From Caballeronia sp. INDeC2 (GTDB lineage: Bacteria > Pseudomonadota > Gammaproteobacteria > Burkholderiales > Burkholderiaceae), in NCBI RefSeq assembly GCF_023631325.1, contig NZ_JALQDG010000003.1, positions 620,001-684,000 of the forward strand: a DNA stretch of 64,000 bases. The letters are read 5' to 3'. Position 1 is the stretch's first letter. Each line of letters starts with the position of its first letter. Position numbers and translations under genes: made by a program. The notes under the pieces were generated by a model. The model was not told the DNA's origin. It saw nothing but the letters and a program-made list of their open reading frames with translations, and did no database searches. Below, in pieces: positions 1-6,822 of the stretch.

Positions 1-2
1 CA

Positions 3-287
3 AGGTCGGGCCGGCGCGTCGCTGAGACCCAGCACGCGTCGTTTCACTCCTTGACCGTAAAGCAGCTGTGCCATACCCAGAAAATGGTGATGGACTGCTT
101 CGTCGGTCAGGAAACACTTCTCACGCGCGAGGAAATCTCGGCGCGCACCAATCTAAAACTCTCGAGCGTCTGCGGTCGTGTCCGCTCGCTTTTGGATGCA
201 AGTCTGCTCCAGAAGCGCGGCACGCGGCGCGACGTCGCAACCGGCAAGAGCCAAGAACTTCTCGGGCTGCCGAAGGTGTCCGCGTGA
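3..287 (+). CDS. Phage early protein, HTH-like, 5' end outside window
   Basis: The frame is open from base 3 with no stop, so the gene very probably starts left of the window; the first in-window start is TTG at 51 (78 aa from there). The segment reading LTREEISARTNLKLSSVCGRVRSL looks like a winged-helix DNA-binding unit: a helix, then an 'ISxRTxL' recognition-type helix, then basic residues. The stop (285-287) overlaps the GTG of the next gene, so it belongs to the same early operon. No specific function can be assigned; a regulator or a replication accessory factor would both fit. Confidence 0.6.
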   Translation, partial: RSGRRVAETQHASFHSLTVKQLCHTQKMVMDCFVGQETLLTREEISARTNLKLSSVCGRVRSLLDASLLQKRGTRRDVATGKSQELLGLPKVSA

Positions 288-1156
288 GTGTTCAAGCAAT
301 GTCATGGGCGATGGATCAAGACGTCGTTCAAAACCCGACCGCGCGCCACGTGTTGCTGGTGCTTGCGAATTACGCCGACGTCCATGGAAAAGCTGCTTTC
401 CCGTCTGCTGAAACATTGGTTCGGCAAACGGGGCTGTCGGAGCGCGCCGTGCGCAACAAGCTCTCCGAAATGGAGGAGTTAGGCGTGATCGTGCGCGGTA
501 ATCAAGCGATCGTAGAGGCATACATCGAGCGCGGCGATCGTCGTCCGGTTTGCTACGACTTGGCTATGCCGCAGGAAGAAAAACGGGGTGCATCTGGTGC
601 ACCTCGTAAGTCACGGGGTGCACGTGGTTCCGTCACGGGGTGCACCTCATTCCAAGACGGGGTGCACGTCGTTCCAGAACGGGGTGCACCACGTGCACCC
701 AATCCATCCTCTAATCCATCCTTTAAACCACCCATAAAACAAAACCGTTCCGACGAGGGTGCTGATGCACCCATCGACGGCGACGAAAAAAAGGTGACGA
801 GCTTGAGCGGCGAAACATGGAACGCCTACTCGAACGCATACGAGCGTCGTTACAAAACCAAGCCGGTTCGCAACGCGACCGTGAACGCGCAAATGGCCAG
901 CTTTGTGAAGCGCCTTGGCGCGACAGAAGCGCCGGCAGTTGCCGCCTTCTACGTCGCGCACAACAACCGGTTCTACGTTCAAACGATGCACAGCACTGGC
1001 GCAATGGTGAAGGACGCCGAGAAGCTGCGCACGGAGTGGGCGACAAGTACCCGCGTCACTGAAACGCAGGCGCGTGAGGCTGACCGGCTCCAAAGCTCGG
1101 GCGATATGTGGTCCCGACTCATCGAACAAGCGGAGGTAGCAAATGGCGGCCGTTGA
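284..1156 (+). CDS. Phage replication initiator (O-like, winged helix)
   Basis: Predicted origin-binding protein of about 290 aa. The N-terminal 100 residues form a helix-turn-helix of the kind found in phage replication proteins (ARHVLLVLANYAD, then FPSAETLVRQTGLSERAVRNKL). A low-complexity linker follows, then a C-terminal domain (WNAYSNAYERRYKTKPVRN) of a type found in phage initiators. GTG at 284 overlaps the preceding stop; ATG at 299 is an alternative start, and the open frame upstream to base 68 overlaps another gene and is unlikely to be used. The linker region holds a 22-bp-period direct repeat at DNA level, as in lambda O. Function is inferred from domain, repeats and position at the head of the replication genes. 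Confidence 0.75.
   Translation: MSVQAMSWAMDQDVVQNPTARHVLLVLANYADVHGKAAFPSAETLVRQTGLSERAVRNKLSEMEELGVIVRGNQAIVEAYIERGDRRPVCYDLAMPQEEKRGASGAPRKSRGARGSVTGCTSFQDGVHVVPERGAPRAPNPSSNPSFKPPIKQNRSDEGADAPIDGDEKKVTSLSGETWNAYSNAYERRYKTKPVRNATVNAQMASFVKRLGATEAPAVAAFYVAHNNRFYVQTMHSTGAMVKDAEKLRTEWATSTRVTETQAREADRLQSSGDMWSRLIEQAEVANGGR
583..700 (+). repeat. Iteron array, candidate phage replication origin
   Basis: The 11-mer ACGGGGTGCAC starts at 613, 635, 657 and 679, exactly 22 bp apart, with a fifth near-copy (last base T) at 583. Each 22-bp unit also tends to keep TTCC near its 3' end. Because 22 is not a multiple of three, the copies fall in different codon phases, so the encoded protein is not repeated; selection is on the DNA. 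Intragenic iterons in an initiator gene are the known arrangement of lambdoid origins. Confidence 0.75.
701..745 (+). other. A+T-rich tract beside the iterons, candidate unwinding element
   Basis: Directly after the last iteron the sequence becomes A/T-rich. It has two copies of AATCCATCC (701-709 and 713-721) and then an A-rich run up to about 745. An A/T-rich tract next to iterons is the usual duplex-opening site in lambdoid origins. The composition is seen; the role is inferred. Confidence 0.5.
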
Positions 1157-1757
1157 CCTGATTCAAGCATTGGCCGCAACGGCCGAACTTTGCGGTACGA
1201 ACCTGAGCGAAGCCGCGGCGAAGTTGCTTTTGATGGATCTCGCCGAATACGACGAGCGTGCTGTGATGGTCGCGCTTTCGAAGTGCCGCCGTGAGTTGAA
1301 AGGTCGCCTGACGCTCGCAGAGATCGTCACACGCATTGATGACGGTCGGCCCGGTGCTGAGGAAGCGTGGGCTGTTCTGCCGTTCGACGAGGCAACGTCT
1401 GTCGTGTGGACGCAGGAGATGTCGGCCGCGTTCTGGATTGCGCAACCGCTTATCGACCAAGGCGAGATGGTGGCGGCCCGCATGGCGTTCAAAGAATCGT
1501 ATCTGCGCCTTCTTGGCGAAGCGCGCGAGAAGCGCATCGCGGCGAAGTGGACTGTCTCGCTAGGTCACGACAAAGACGGGCGCCAGCCGGTCATCGCAGC
1601 AGCGGTCGAGAAAGGGCGCATCACTCATGACTTTGCGCGGAATCTGCTGCCGAACTATGAATCGGTCGATACCGTGACGCCGCTGCTTCAGGAGCAGTCG
1701 AATAAGGCGTTTGCGATGGCCGAGCAGGTCATCAAGCGCATCGGGGGCAACAAGTGA
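1143..1757 (+). CDS. Phage protein, candidate helicase loader (P-like position)
   Basis: A 204-aa soluble protein with an upstream ribosome-binding site (GGAGGT, 7 bp before ATG). It overlaps the end of the initiator gene by 14 bp. A central segment (CRRELKGRLTLAEIVTRIDDGRPGAEEAWA) and a later one (MAAR-MAFKESYLRL) have the look of a conserved phage family, but no enzymatic motif such as a P-loop is visible. Its place directly behind an O-like gene suggests the helicase-loader role of lambda P; that is inference from position only. Confidence 0.6.
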   Translation: MAAVDLIQALAATAELCGTNLSEAAAKLLLMDLAEYDERAVMVALSKCRRELKGRLTLAEIVTRIDDGRPGAEEAWAVLPFDEATSVVWTQEMSAAFWIAQPLIDQGEMVAARMAFKESYLRLLGEAREKRIAAKWTVSLGHDKDGRQPVIAAAVEKGRITHDFARNLLPNYESVDTVTPLLQEQSNKAFAMAEQVIKRIGGNK

Positions 1758-2041
1758 GGCGCGCGGCAAAGATCGACGCCAACCAGCCTGAAATTGTGGC
1801 CGCGCTGCGAAAGTTTGGCGCGAGTGTGACGCCGATCCACGGGGTAGGGCAGGGATGCCCCGATCTGTTGGTCGGCTTCCAAGGAAGAACCCTGGTGCTG
1901 GAAGTGAAGGATGGCGCCAAGCCGCCTAGCGCGAGAAAGCTGACGGACGACGAGGCGGTGTGGTTCGGGAACTGGCGCGGCGAAGCGTACGTGGTTGAGA
2001 CGGTGGCCGATGCGATTGAGTGTCTTACGAGGAGCAGATGA
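1754..2041 (+). CDS. VRR-NUC-type phage nuclease
   Basis: A 95-aa protein that fits the compact virus-type VRR-NUC fold (PD-(D/E)XK superfamily). Visible active-site elements are GCPDLLVGFQ (catalytic Asp) and, 13 residues on, LEVKDG (the E-x-K pair). The C-terminal half (SARKLTDDEAVWFGNWRGEAYVV) matches the family pattern of a helix followed by a last strand. It starts at GTG 1754, overlapping the previous stop, so it is translationally coupled. Such proteins are proposed junction- or end-processing nucleases; the substrate here is unknown. Confidence 0.8.
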   Translation: MRRAAKIDANQPEIVAALRKFGASVTPIHGVGQGCPDLLVGFQGRTLVLEVKDGAKPPSARKLTDDEAVWFGNWRGEAYVVETVADAIECLTRSR

Positions 2042-2042
2042 A

Positions 2043-2624
2043 ATGGCGGGCGGAAAAGTGTGGTCGAAAGCCGAGGAAAAAATCGTCCGCGACCTGTGGT
2101 CTAGCGAGCGACTGATCAAGGAATGCATCGATCTTTTGCCGGGACGCAGCGAGCGGGCAGTCCTGACGCGCGTGTGGGTGCTCAAGCTCGGACCGCGTCC
2201 GGAAATGAACTGGCGTGCAAAGTCAGTGATTCTGAAGATGGTTCTCGCCGAGATGGAGCGAGGCTACACCTTCAGCTCGCGCGACATCTCGAACAAGTAC
2301 GCCTGCACGCTCAAGCACGCTAGCGATCTTATCGCCGATGCGAAGAAGGCCGAAAAAATCCACATTCAGGATTGGCGCCGCAGCCGTCCGGGCGGCTGCT
2401 ACATCGCCGTCTACGGGCTCGGAAACTTGCCAGATGCTGAGCGTCCGAGCGCCAAGACGAAGCAGGAATACAACCGCACTCGCTACGTCAACAAGCGCAT
2501 CAAAGAAGGGAAGCGGATCGGCAACGTGTTTGCCGTCGCAATGGCGCAGGTCATGGGTCAAGAGACGCCGAAGCCAAGCAAGGGCCGGTATCAGAGCCGA
2601 ATCTACGTGCAGGAGGCCGCGTAA
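2043..2624 (+). CDS. Phage early protein with N-terminal HTH/SANT-like segment
   Basis: A 193-aa basic protein. ATG at 2043 is chosen over a longer open frame from 1995 because GAGGAG lies just upstream and the extension overlaps the nuclease gene. The N-terminus (VWSKAEEKIVRDLWSSERLIKECIDLLPGRSERAV) resembles a SANT/Myb-like or GcrA-like helical DNA-binding unit. The middle (SSRDISNKYACTLKHASDLIADAKKAEKIHI) resembles a second winged helix. It ends TAATG, overlapping a tiny downstream frame. It may be an early transcription regulator; no homologue is recognised with certainty. Confidence 0.65.
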   Translation: MAGGKVWSKAEEKIVRDLWSSERLIKECIDLLPGRSERAVLTRVWVLKLGPRPEMNWRAKSVILKMVLAEMERGYTFSSRDISNKYACTLKHASDLIADAKKAEKIHIQDWRRSRPGGCYIAVYGLGNLPDAERPSAKTKQEYNRTRYVNKRIKEGKRIGNVFAVAMAQVMGQETPKPSKGRYQSRIYVQEAA

Positions 2625-2710
2625 TGCTCCCCGACAACTTCGACGCGTACTTCGCGGTGATGGGTGTCAAGCGGCGCGATTGGGTAAAACCTGTGCAGGT
2701 GACGGAATGA
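2624..2710 (+). CDS. 28-aa coupled micro-ORF
   Basis: A 28-codon frame that starts on the last base of the preceding stop (TAATG at 2622-2626) and ends in an ATGA overlap with ninB (2707-2710). It is preceded by AGGAGG at 2611-2616. The peptide (MLPDNFDAYFAVMGVKRRDW...) has no recognisable domain. Exact stop/start overlaps on both sides are the main support that it is translated; it may serve mainly to carry ribosomes to ninB. Confidence 0.5.
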   Translation: MLPDNFDAYFAVMGVKRRDWVKPVQVTE

Positions 2711-3126
2711 CGACGCCGATCCTCTATCGCGAATTCCTGATGCACACGCCAGGCGTCGGGCATCACCTCGTCGCCTTTCTGAAGGCAAACTGCGGCGCGT
2801 ACGCAGACCGCGGCGAGCCGCTTCGGGTGATCGTCACTGCCGAAGAGAAGCAGCGCAACGTGCAGCAGAACCGCTTCTACTGGGGCGGCATTCTGAAGCA
2901 GATCTCCGAGAAGGCGTGGGTCGACGGGCGCCAGTTCGATAAGGACGCATGGCACGAGTTCTTCGCGCGCAAATTCGGCGTGCTCGACGAGCTGGTGCTT
3001 CCCGATGGAGAGATCGTGACCCGGCGTAAGTCGACGACGCAGATGTCCGTGGGCGAGTTCTCAGAGTTCATCGAGCAAGTGCAGGCCTATGGATCCGGCG
3101 ATCTCGGCGTGGAGTTTGATCGATGA
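2707..3126 (+). CDS. ninB: NinB/YbcN-like recombination protein
   Basis: A 139-aa protein resembling lambda NinB (Orf), which binds single-stranded DNA and helps load recombinase in place of RecFOR. Recognisable features are the N-terminal 'PLRVIVTAEEKQRNVQQNRFYWGGIL' region (family pattern: basic Q-N-R followed by an aromatic patch), then the WHEFFARKFG helix and the Thr/Ser-rich 'RRKSTTQMSVGEFSEFIEQVQAYGSGDLGV' end. It starts in an ATGA overlap with the micro-ORF and ends in another with the next gene, consistent with a nin-like region between replication and late control. Confidence 0.85.
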   Translation: MTTPILYREFLMHTPGVGHHLVAFLKANCGAYADRGEPLRVIVTAEEKQRNVQQNRFYWGGILKQISEKAWVDGRQFDKDAWHEFFARKFGVLDELVLPDGEIVTRRKSTTQMSVGEFSEFIEQVQAYGSGDLGVEFDR

Positions 3127-3437
3127 CTGCGCGCCTCATCGGAATTCCAAAGCCTCACACGTTCCGCAGCGAGAAGCTTCGGCGCGCGGTGGCCGCGCTG
3201 CCGTGCGTGAACTGCGGGCTGGAGCTGTCTACTCAGGCCGCGCACGGCAACTACGGCAAGGGTGGGGCAATCAAGGCGAGTGACGCGCGCATCGCCGCGC
3301 TGTGTGTCACGTGCCATGAGGCGCTCGACCAGGGCGGCAAGATGACCAAGAACGAGCGGCGCGCGTTCGAGAACGAGGTTATCGCCAAGACCTACGTCGC
3401 GCTGATGGAAAAGGGCATGCTGGAGGTGATCAATTGA
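3123..3437 (+). CDS. YbcO/DUF1364-like putative nuclease
   Basis: A 104-aa zinc-finger nuclease candidate. It has a C-x2-C pair (CVNCG, near residue 30), a central AAHGNYGKGG where the family has a conserved His, and a C-x2-CH motif (CVTCHEALD, near residue 70). This is the HNH-like layout of the DUF1364 family, of which YbcO of the E. coli DLP12 prophage is the best known; those genes also sit in nin-like regions. It overlaps ninB by ATGA. A structural or DNA-processing role is inferred. Confidence 0.7.
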   Translation: MTARLIGIPKPHTFRSEKLRRAVAALPCVNCGLELSTQAAHGNYGKGGAIKASDARIAALCVTCHEALDQGGKMTKNERRAFENEVIAKTYVALMEKGMLEVIN

Positions 3438-3631
3438 GGCGCGGAGACTATCGAGACCCGGCAGTCATCATCGAGGAACGCGAGGCGCGCACGTGCCGCG
3501 GCTGCATTCACTTCATCGAGCAGCGCCTCTTCGACGTCAGCTACGTGGCCTGTAAGCGTGATCGCACAAAGCATTGGAAGGACGATTGGAAATCGCGCCG
3601 CTGCGCGCAATACGACACGGGAACGATATGA
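3434..3631 (+). CDS. Small four-cysteine phage protein
   Basis: A 65-aa protein starting at TTG 3434, which overlaps the previous stop by 4 bp. Four cysteines are spaced as C-x2-C ... C ... C (TCRGCIHF, YVACKRD, SRRCAQY), which suggests a small zinc-binding fold. The rest is strongly charged. It ends in an ATGA overlap with the next gene. No named family is recognised. Confidence 0.6.
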   Translation: MRRGDYRDPAVIIEEREARTCRGCIHFIEQRLFDVSYVACKRDRTKHWKDDWKSRRCAQYDTGTI

Positions 3632-4056
3632 AATTTGAAACGACCGAGCAGCGTTTTGACAACTGGGGCCGCACAGTGCGCATGCCGAAGTTTCAGGAGG
3701 GCGTGTGCGCGCAGTGGGCGCGGCTATACGTTGCGCTTCGTGATGCGTCGAGCATTCCGGTCGTCATACGTCCGGAGGAGCAAGACGGATGGTTGGTCGA
3801 GGCAGCATGGGCGGCGATGCCCAATCACGTGCACAAGTGGGTGCTGAAATACACCTACGTGTGGCGGATGTCGCCGGAGCAGGTGCAGACGCGTATGCGC
3901 AAATCGCACGGCGCCGTATTGCGCGGCCGCCAGTTCGATCTGATCCTTGCCGAGGCGGAGAAGTCACTTAACCAAAGCGTCGCTCGGATCAAGGCGGCAG
4001 ATTTTGTGAAAATTTTTCGAACAGATGCTTGTAAACGATTGGAATCGTTCATATAA
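3628..4056 (+). CDS. Candidate late antiterminator (Q-like)
   Basis: A 142-aa protein starting at ATG 3628 in a 4-bp overlap. The N-terminal RFDNWGRTVRMP resembles the 'erWgrWvR' start seen in several phage Q proteins, and the middle (AMPNHVHKWVLKYTYVWRMSPEQVQTRM) could be a helical DNA-binding region. It is the last gene before a strong promoter/terminator pair (4029-4162) and the late genes, exactly where Q sits in lambdoid phages. Its final codons lie inside that promoter. The assignment rests mainly on position; a RusA-like or other nin protein is the alternative. Confidence 0.55.
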   Translation: MKFETTEQRFDNWGRTVRMPKFQEGVCAQWARLYVALRDASSIPVVIRPEEQDGWLVEAAWAAMPNHVHKWVLKYTYVWRMSPEQVQTRMRKSHGAVLRGRQFDLILAEAEKSLNQSVARIKAADFVKIFRTDACKRLESFI

Positions 4057-4057
4057 T
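4029..4057 (+). promoter_or_regulatory. Late promoter with palindromic element in its spacer
   Basis: -35 TTGTAA (4029-4034), 17-bp spacer, -10 TATAAT (4052-4057, a perfect match). The spacer is filled by a perfect inverted repeat AACGATT-GG-AATCGTT (4034-4049). In lambda pR' the Q-binding element likewise lies between -35 and -10. The palindrome could be a Q-binding site or a repressor operator. Confidence 0.75.
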
Positions 4058-4092
4058 CACGCGCAGATGACTGAATCCGCCTAGCGCGTGAG

Positions 4093-4118
4093 CTTTGCTT
4101 CCCACATGGGAGGCAAAG
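4093..4118 (+). ncRNA. Leader-RNA hairpin between late promoter and terminator
   Basis: CTTTGCTTCCC (4093-4103) pairs with GGGAGGCAAAG (4108-4118) around an ACAT loop: eleven pairs, one a G-U wobble. It has no T-run, so it is not itself a terminator. It lies in the roughly 100-nt leader expected from the promoter at 4029-4057 and may be a pause or antitermination element. Confidence 0.5.
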
Positions 4119-4131
4119 TCGTCTCATAACG

Positions 4132-4162
4132 AAGCCCGCCACTGAGCGGGCTTTTTCTTTTT
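4132..4162 (+). terminator. Intrinsic terminator (tR'-like)
   Basis: A stem of AAGCCCGC with GCGGGCTT, a 6-base loop, then TTTTTCTTTTT. It sits about 70 bp past the late promoter and just ahead of the first late gene, so it would block late transcription unless antiterminated. Confidence 0.85.
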
Positions 4163-4174
4163 CTGGAGCTGATC

Positions 4175-4531
4175 ATGACCACCTACAAAGTCGAGCTTAC
4201 CGTCACGGCTGGCGGCGATCCGATCCCGTCGCCGACTGGCCTCGCGTCTGGCGCGACGCGCTTCACGATCACGGACACGAACGGTGCTGTGGTCCAGACG
4301 CAAGACGTCAACGGTGACTCGGCAACCTTCGCGGGTCTGGCCGATGGCACCTTCACGGCGAGCGCTCAGCTGCTCGATACCGCCGGCGTTCCTCTTGGCG
4401 ACGCAGTGACGACCAGTTTTGTCGACGGCAACGAAGTCCCGACCGATCCGGGTCAGCCCGCTGGTGGCGAGCCGTCGAGCGCCACGTATGTTCCGCTCGC
4501 GTCGCTCAGCGCGAACGTAACGCCGGAGTAA
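4175..4531 (+). CDS. Phage Ig-like/beta-sandwich protein
   Basis: A 118-aa acidic protein with a good ribosome-binding site (TGGAG, 8 bp before ATG). Alternating hydrophobic strands (YKVELTVTAGG, TRFTITDTNGAVVQTQDV, ATFAGLADGTFTASAQLLD) and turn glycines suggest an immunoglobulin-like or fibronectin-like fold. A flexible Pro/Gly-rich tail follows (DPGQPAGGEPSS). Such proteins often decorate capsids or tails. As the first gene after the late terminator it is probably a virion or accessory protein; no specific family is recognised. Confidence 0.6.
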   Translation: MTTYKVELTVTAGGDPIPSPTGLASGATRFTITDTNGAVVQTQDVNGDSATFAGLADGTFTASAQLLDTAGVPLGDAVTTSFVDGNEVPTDPGQPAGGEPSSATYVPLASLSANVTPE

Positions 4532-4536
4532 CGGTC

Positions 4537-4740
4537 ATGCCGGAAACCTATCGGCCGCTCAAGGCCATTTCCGGCACCGTGACTGAGGAGCCGCAAGTCT
4601 GCGCTCCTCCACCGCACCGACACCACCATCCCGGACATGAACTCATGGAGGAATTGTTCGGGCGCCTCGTCCGTTTCGGTGCGCACGCGGACGCAGAGAT
4701 CGTCATGCTGTTCAATCGGATCAAGGCCGAGTTCAAGTAA
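4537..4740 (+). CDS. Small His-rich phage protein
   Basis: A 67-aa protein five bases after the previous stop. It has a histidine cluster (PPPHRHHHPGHE, residues about 25-36) that could bind metal. An amphipathic C-terminal helix follows (LFGRLVRFGAHADAEIVMLFNRIKAEF). No ribosome-binding site stronger than 'GTAACGG' is visible, so coupling to the upstream gene is likely. Function unknown. Confidence 0.55.
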   Translation: MPETYRPLKAISGTVTEEPQVCAPPPHRHHHPGHELMEELFGRLVRFGAHADAEIVMLFNRIKAEFK

Positions 4741-4771
4741 TCCTGTCTCATCCACCTCAGATGTGGGGTTC

Positions 4772-4811
4772 GCGCCCGCGACGTCTCCTCGTGTCAGCGG
4801 GCGCTTTCTTT
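4772..4811 (+). terminator. Terminator before the terminase genes
   Basis: GCGCCCGC (4772-4779) pairs with GCGGGCGC (4797-4804) over a 17-base loop and is followed by TTTCTTT. The loop is long, so it may be weak or only partly terminating ahead of the packaging genes. Confidence 0.6.
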
Positions 4812-4823
4812 AGAGAATGAATC

Positions 4824-5453
4824 ATGGCGCAGCAAAAAAAGGCCGCGCCGGACTGGGAGCGTATCGAAGGCGACTACCGGGCCGGTCTGTTATCGGTGCG
4901 GGAAATCGCGGCATCCCAAGGTATCTCGCATACCGCAATTCAGAAGCGAGCGAAGGCAGAAGGCTGGGTCCGCGATCTGAGCAAACGCATACAGGATAAG
5001 GCTGAGGCGCTGGTTGCCAAGCGCGAAGTTGCCAAGTCAGTTGCCATGGAAACCTCCGTTTCCGATCTGGCAATCATCGATGCTAATGCGGAAGTCATCG
5101 CCGGTATTCGACTGGCGCACCGCAAGGACATTGCGCGCTCTCGCAATCTCGCGATGGCGCTGCTGGCTGAGCTTGAATCAGTGACCGGCAACACGGAACT
5201 GTTCGAACAGCTAGGCGAAATTCTCCGCTCGCCGGATGAGAAGGGGCAGGACAAGCGGAACGACCTTTATCAGAAGGTGATCTCGATGTCCGGTCGCGTG
5301 TCGAACATGAAGGCGCTGTCCGATACGGTCAAGACGCTGGTAGGACTGGAGCGCGAGGCGTACGGAATCAATGCGGCCGCGGAAGGCGGTGGTAACGAAG
5401 CGCCAGTTGGGCTGGATCATTTCTATGGAGATGTCGAGGAAGGCGACGCTTAA
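4824..5453 (+). CDS. Terminase small subunit
   Basis: A 209-aa DNA-recognition subunit of the packaging motor. The N-terminus is a helix-turn-helix (YRAGLLSVREIAASQGISHTAIQKRAKAEGW, residues about 14-45) typical of phage small terminases, followed by long helical segments suited to ring oligomerisation. It overlaps the large-subunit gene, which starts inside its last codons. The sequence resembles small terminases of Burkholderia and Pseudomonas prophages with DUF1073-type portals. Confidence 0.85.
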   Translation: MAQQKKAAPDWERIEGDYRAGLLSVREIAASQGISHTAIQKRAKAEGWVRDLSKRIQDKAEALVAKREVAKSVAMETSVSDLAIIDANAEVIAGIRLAHRKDIARSRNLAMALLAELESVTGNTELFEQLGEILRSPDEKGQDKRNDLYQKVISMSGRVSNMKALSDTVKTLVGLEREAYGINAAAEGGGNEAPVGLDHFYGDVEEGDA

Positions 5454-6816
5454 CCCGGCGCTCCGCCAATTCTGGAAGCAACCGGCGCGCAACCGCGTGT
5501 TGCATGGAGGCCGGGCATCGTCCAAGTCTTGGGATGCGGCAGGCTTCGCAATTTTCCTAGCTAATAGCTTCACGATCCGCTTCCTATGCGCTCGGCAGTT
5601 CCAAAACAAGATCGCTGAGTCCGTCTATTCGCTGCTGAAGATTCAGATTGAGCGGTTCGGGCTTTCAAGCCGGTTCGACGTCCAGCGCGACAAGATCATC
5701 AACCGCGCGACCGGCAGCGAGTTCCTGTTTTACGGCTTGTGGCGCTCCATCGATGAAATCAAGTCGCTGGAAGGCATCGACATCTGCTGGATCGAAGAAG
5801 CCCACAACCTCACTGAGGAGCAGTGGGAAATCCTGAATCCGACGCTGCGTAAGTCCGGTTCGCAGTTCTGGATCATCTTCAATCCCAGGCTGGCGACGGA
5901 CTTCGTCTACAAGCGGTTTGTGACGAATCCGCCGCCGCGCACTGTCGTCAAGCAGATCAATTACGTTGACAACCCGTTTCTCTCCAACACGATGCTGGAG
6001 ATCATTGAAGCGGCGAAGGAAGAGGATTACCCGACCTACGAGCATATCTATCTAGGTGTGCCGCGAGACGACGATGATGATTCGATCATCAAGCGTTCGT
6101 GGATCATGGCCTCCGTCGATGCTCATCTCGCGCTAGGGATTGAAGCATCAGGCGCAAAACGAATCGGCTTCGACGTCGCGGACAGCGGAGCTGATAAGTG
6201 CGCAAACGTCTATGCGCACGGCTCGATTGTCAGTTGGATTGATGAGTGGAAGGCCGGCGAGGATGAATTGCTGAAAAGCTGCTCGCGCACATACGCATCC
6301 GCTGCCGAGCGAGGCGCTTCTATCACCTATGACTCAATCGGAGTCGGCGCTGGCTGCGGTTCCAAGTTCGGCGAGATCAACGAGACACGTCGCGAGCAAG
6401 GCGAAACCAACGACGTGCACTACGCCAAGTTCAATGCTGGCGGTGAGGTCTGGGAACCTGATCGGAAGTATCAGCCGCACATCACTAACAAGGACATGTT
6501 CTCGAACATCAAGGCGCAAGCCTGGTGGATGCTCGCGGACCGATTCAGGAACACATTCAACGCTGTGCGTAGAGGTGAGAAATTTGCCGATGATCAGCTC
6601 ATCTGCATTTCCAGTGACACGCCTCACCTTGAGCGGCTGATTGATGAATTGTCGACGCCGAAGCGCGACTATGACCAGAACGGACGAGTGAAGGTCGAGA
6701 GCAAAAAGGATCTGGCAAAGCGCGAGATCGCCTCGCCAAACCTCGCTGACGCCTTCGTTATGTGCTTCGCGCCCGGTGCGCGCGCTCTTGACGTGTGGGC
6801 CAGCCTAGCCGACTAA
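5425..6816 (+). CDS. Terminase large subunit
   Basis: ATPase/nuclease of the DNA-packaging motor, about 463 aa. A P-loop variant GGRASSKSWD lies near residues 29-38 (family pattern GGRxSGKS) and a Walker B with catalytic Glu, DICWIEEAHN, near residues 119-128. The C-terminal half holds an RNase-H-like nuclease signature start, RIGFDVADSGADKC, with conserved acidic residues further on (LADAFVMCF at the end). The start at ATG 5425 (or 5431, six bases on) overlaps the small-subunit gene by 29 bp; the upstream open frame is not needed. Confidence 0.93.
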   Translation: MEMSRKATLNPALRQFWKQPARNRVLHGGRASSKSWDAAGFAIFLANSFTIRFLCARQFQNKIAESVYSLLKIQIERFGLSSRFDVQRDKIINRATGSEFLFYGLWRSIDEIKSLEGIDICWIEEAHNLTEEQWEILNPTLRKSGSQFWIIFNPRLATDFVYKRFVTNPPPRTVVKQINYVDNPFLSNTMLEIIEAAKEEDYPTYEHIYLGVPRDDDDDSIIKRSWIMASVDAHLALGIEASGAKRIGFDVADSGADKCANVYAHGSIVSWIDEWKAGEDELLKSCSRTYASAAERGASITYDSIGVGAGCGSKFGEINETRREQGETNDVHYAKFNAGGEVWEPDRKYQPHITNKDMFSNIKAQAWWMLADRFRNTFNAVRRGEKFADDQLICISSDTPHLERLIDELSTPKRDYDQNGRVKVESKKDLAKREIASPNLADAFVMCFAPGARALDVWASLAD

Positions 6817-6822
6817 ACAGAG

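Noticed and set aside
583..700. CRISPR array
   Set aside because: The repeated unit is only 11 bp at 22-bp spacing inside a coding frame, with partly conserved spacers; it is an iteron pattern. No CRISPR array was seen anywhere in the window.
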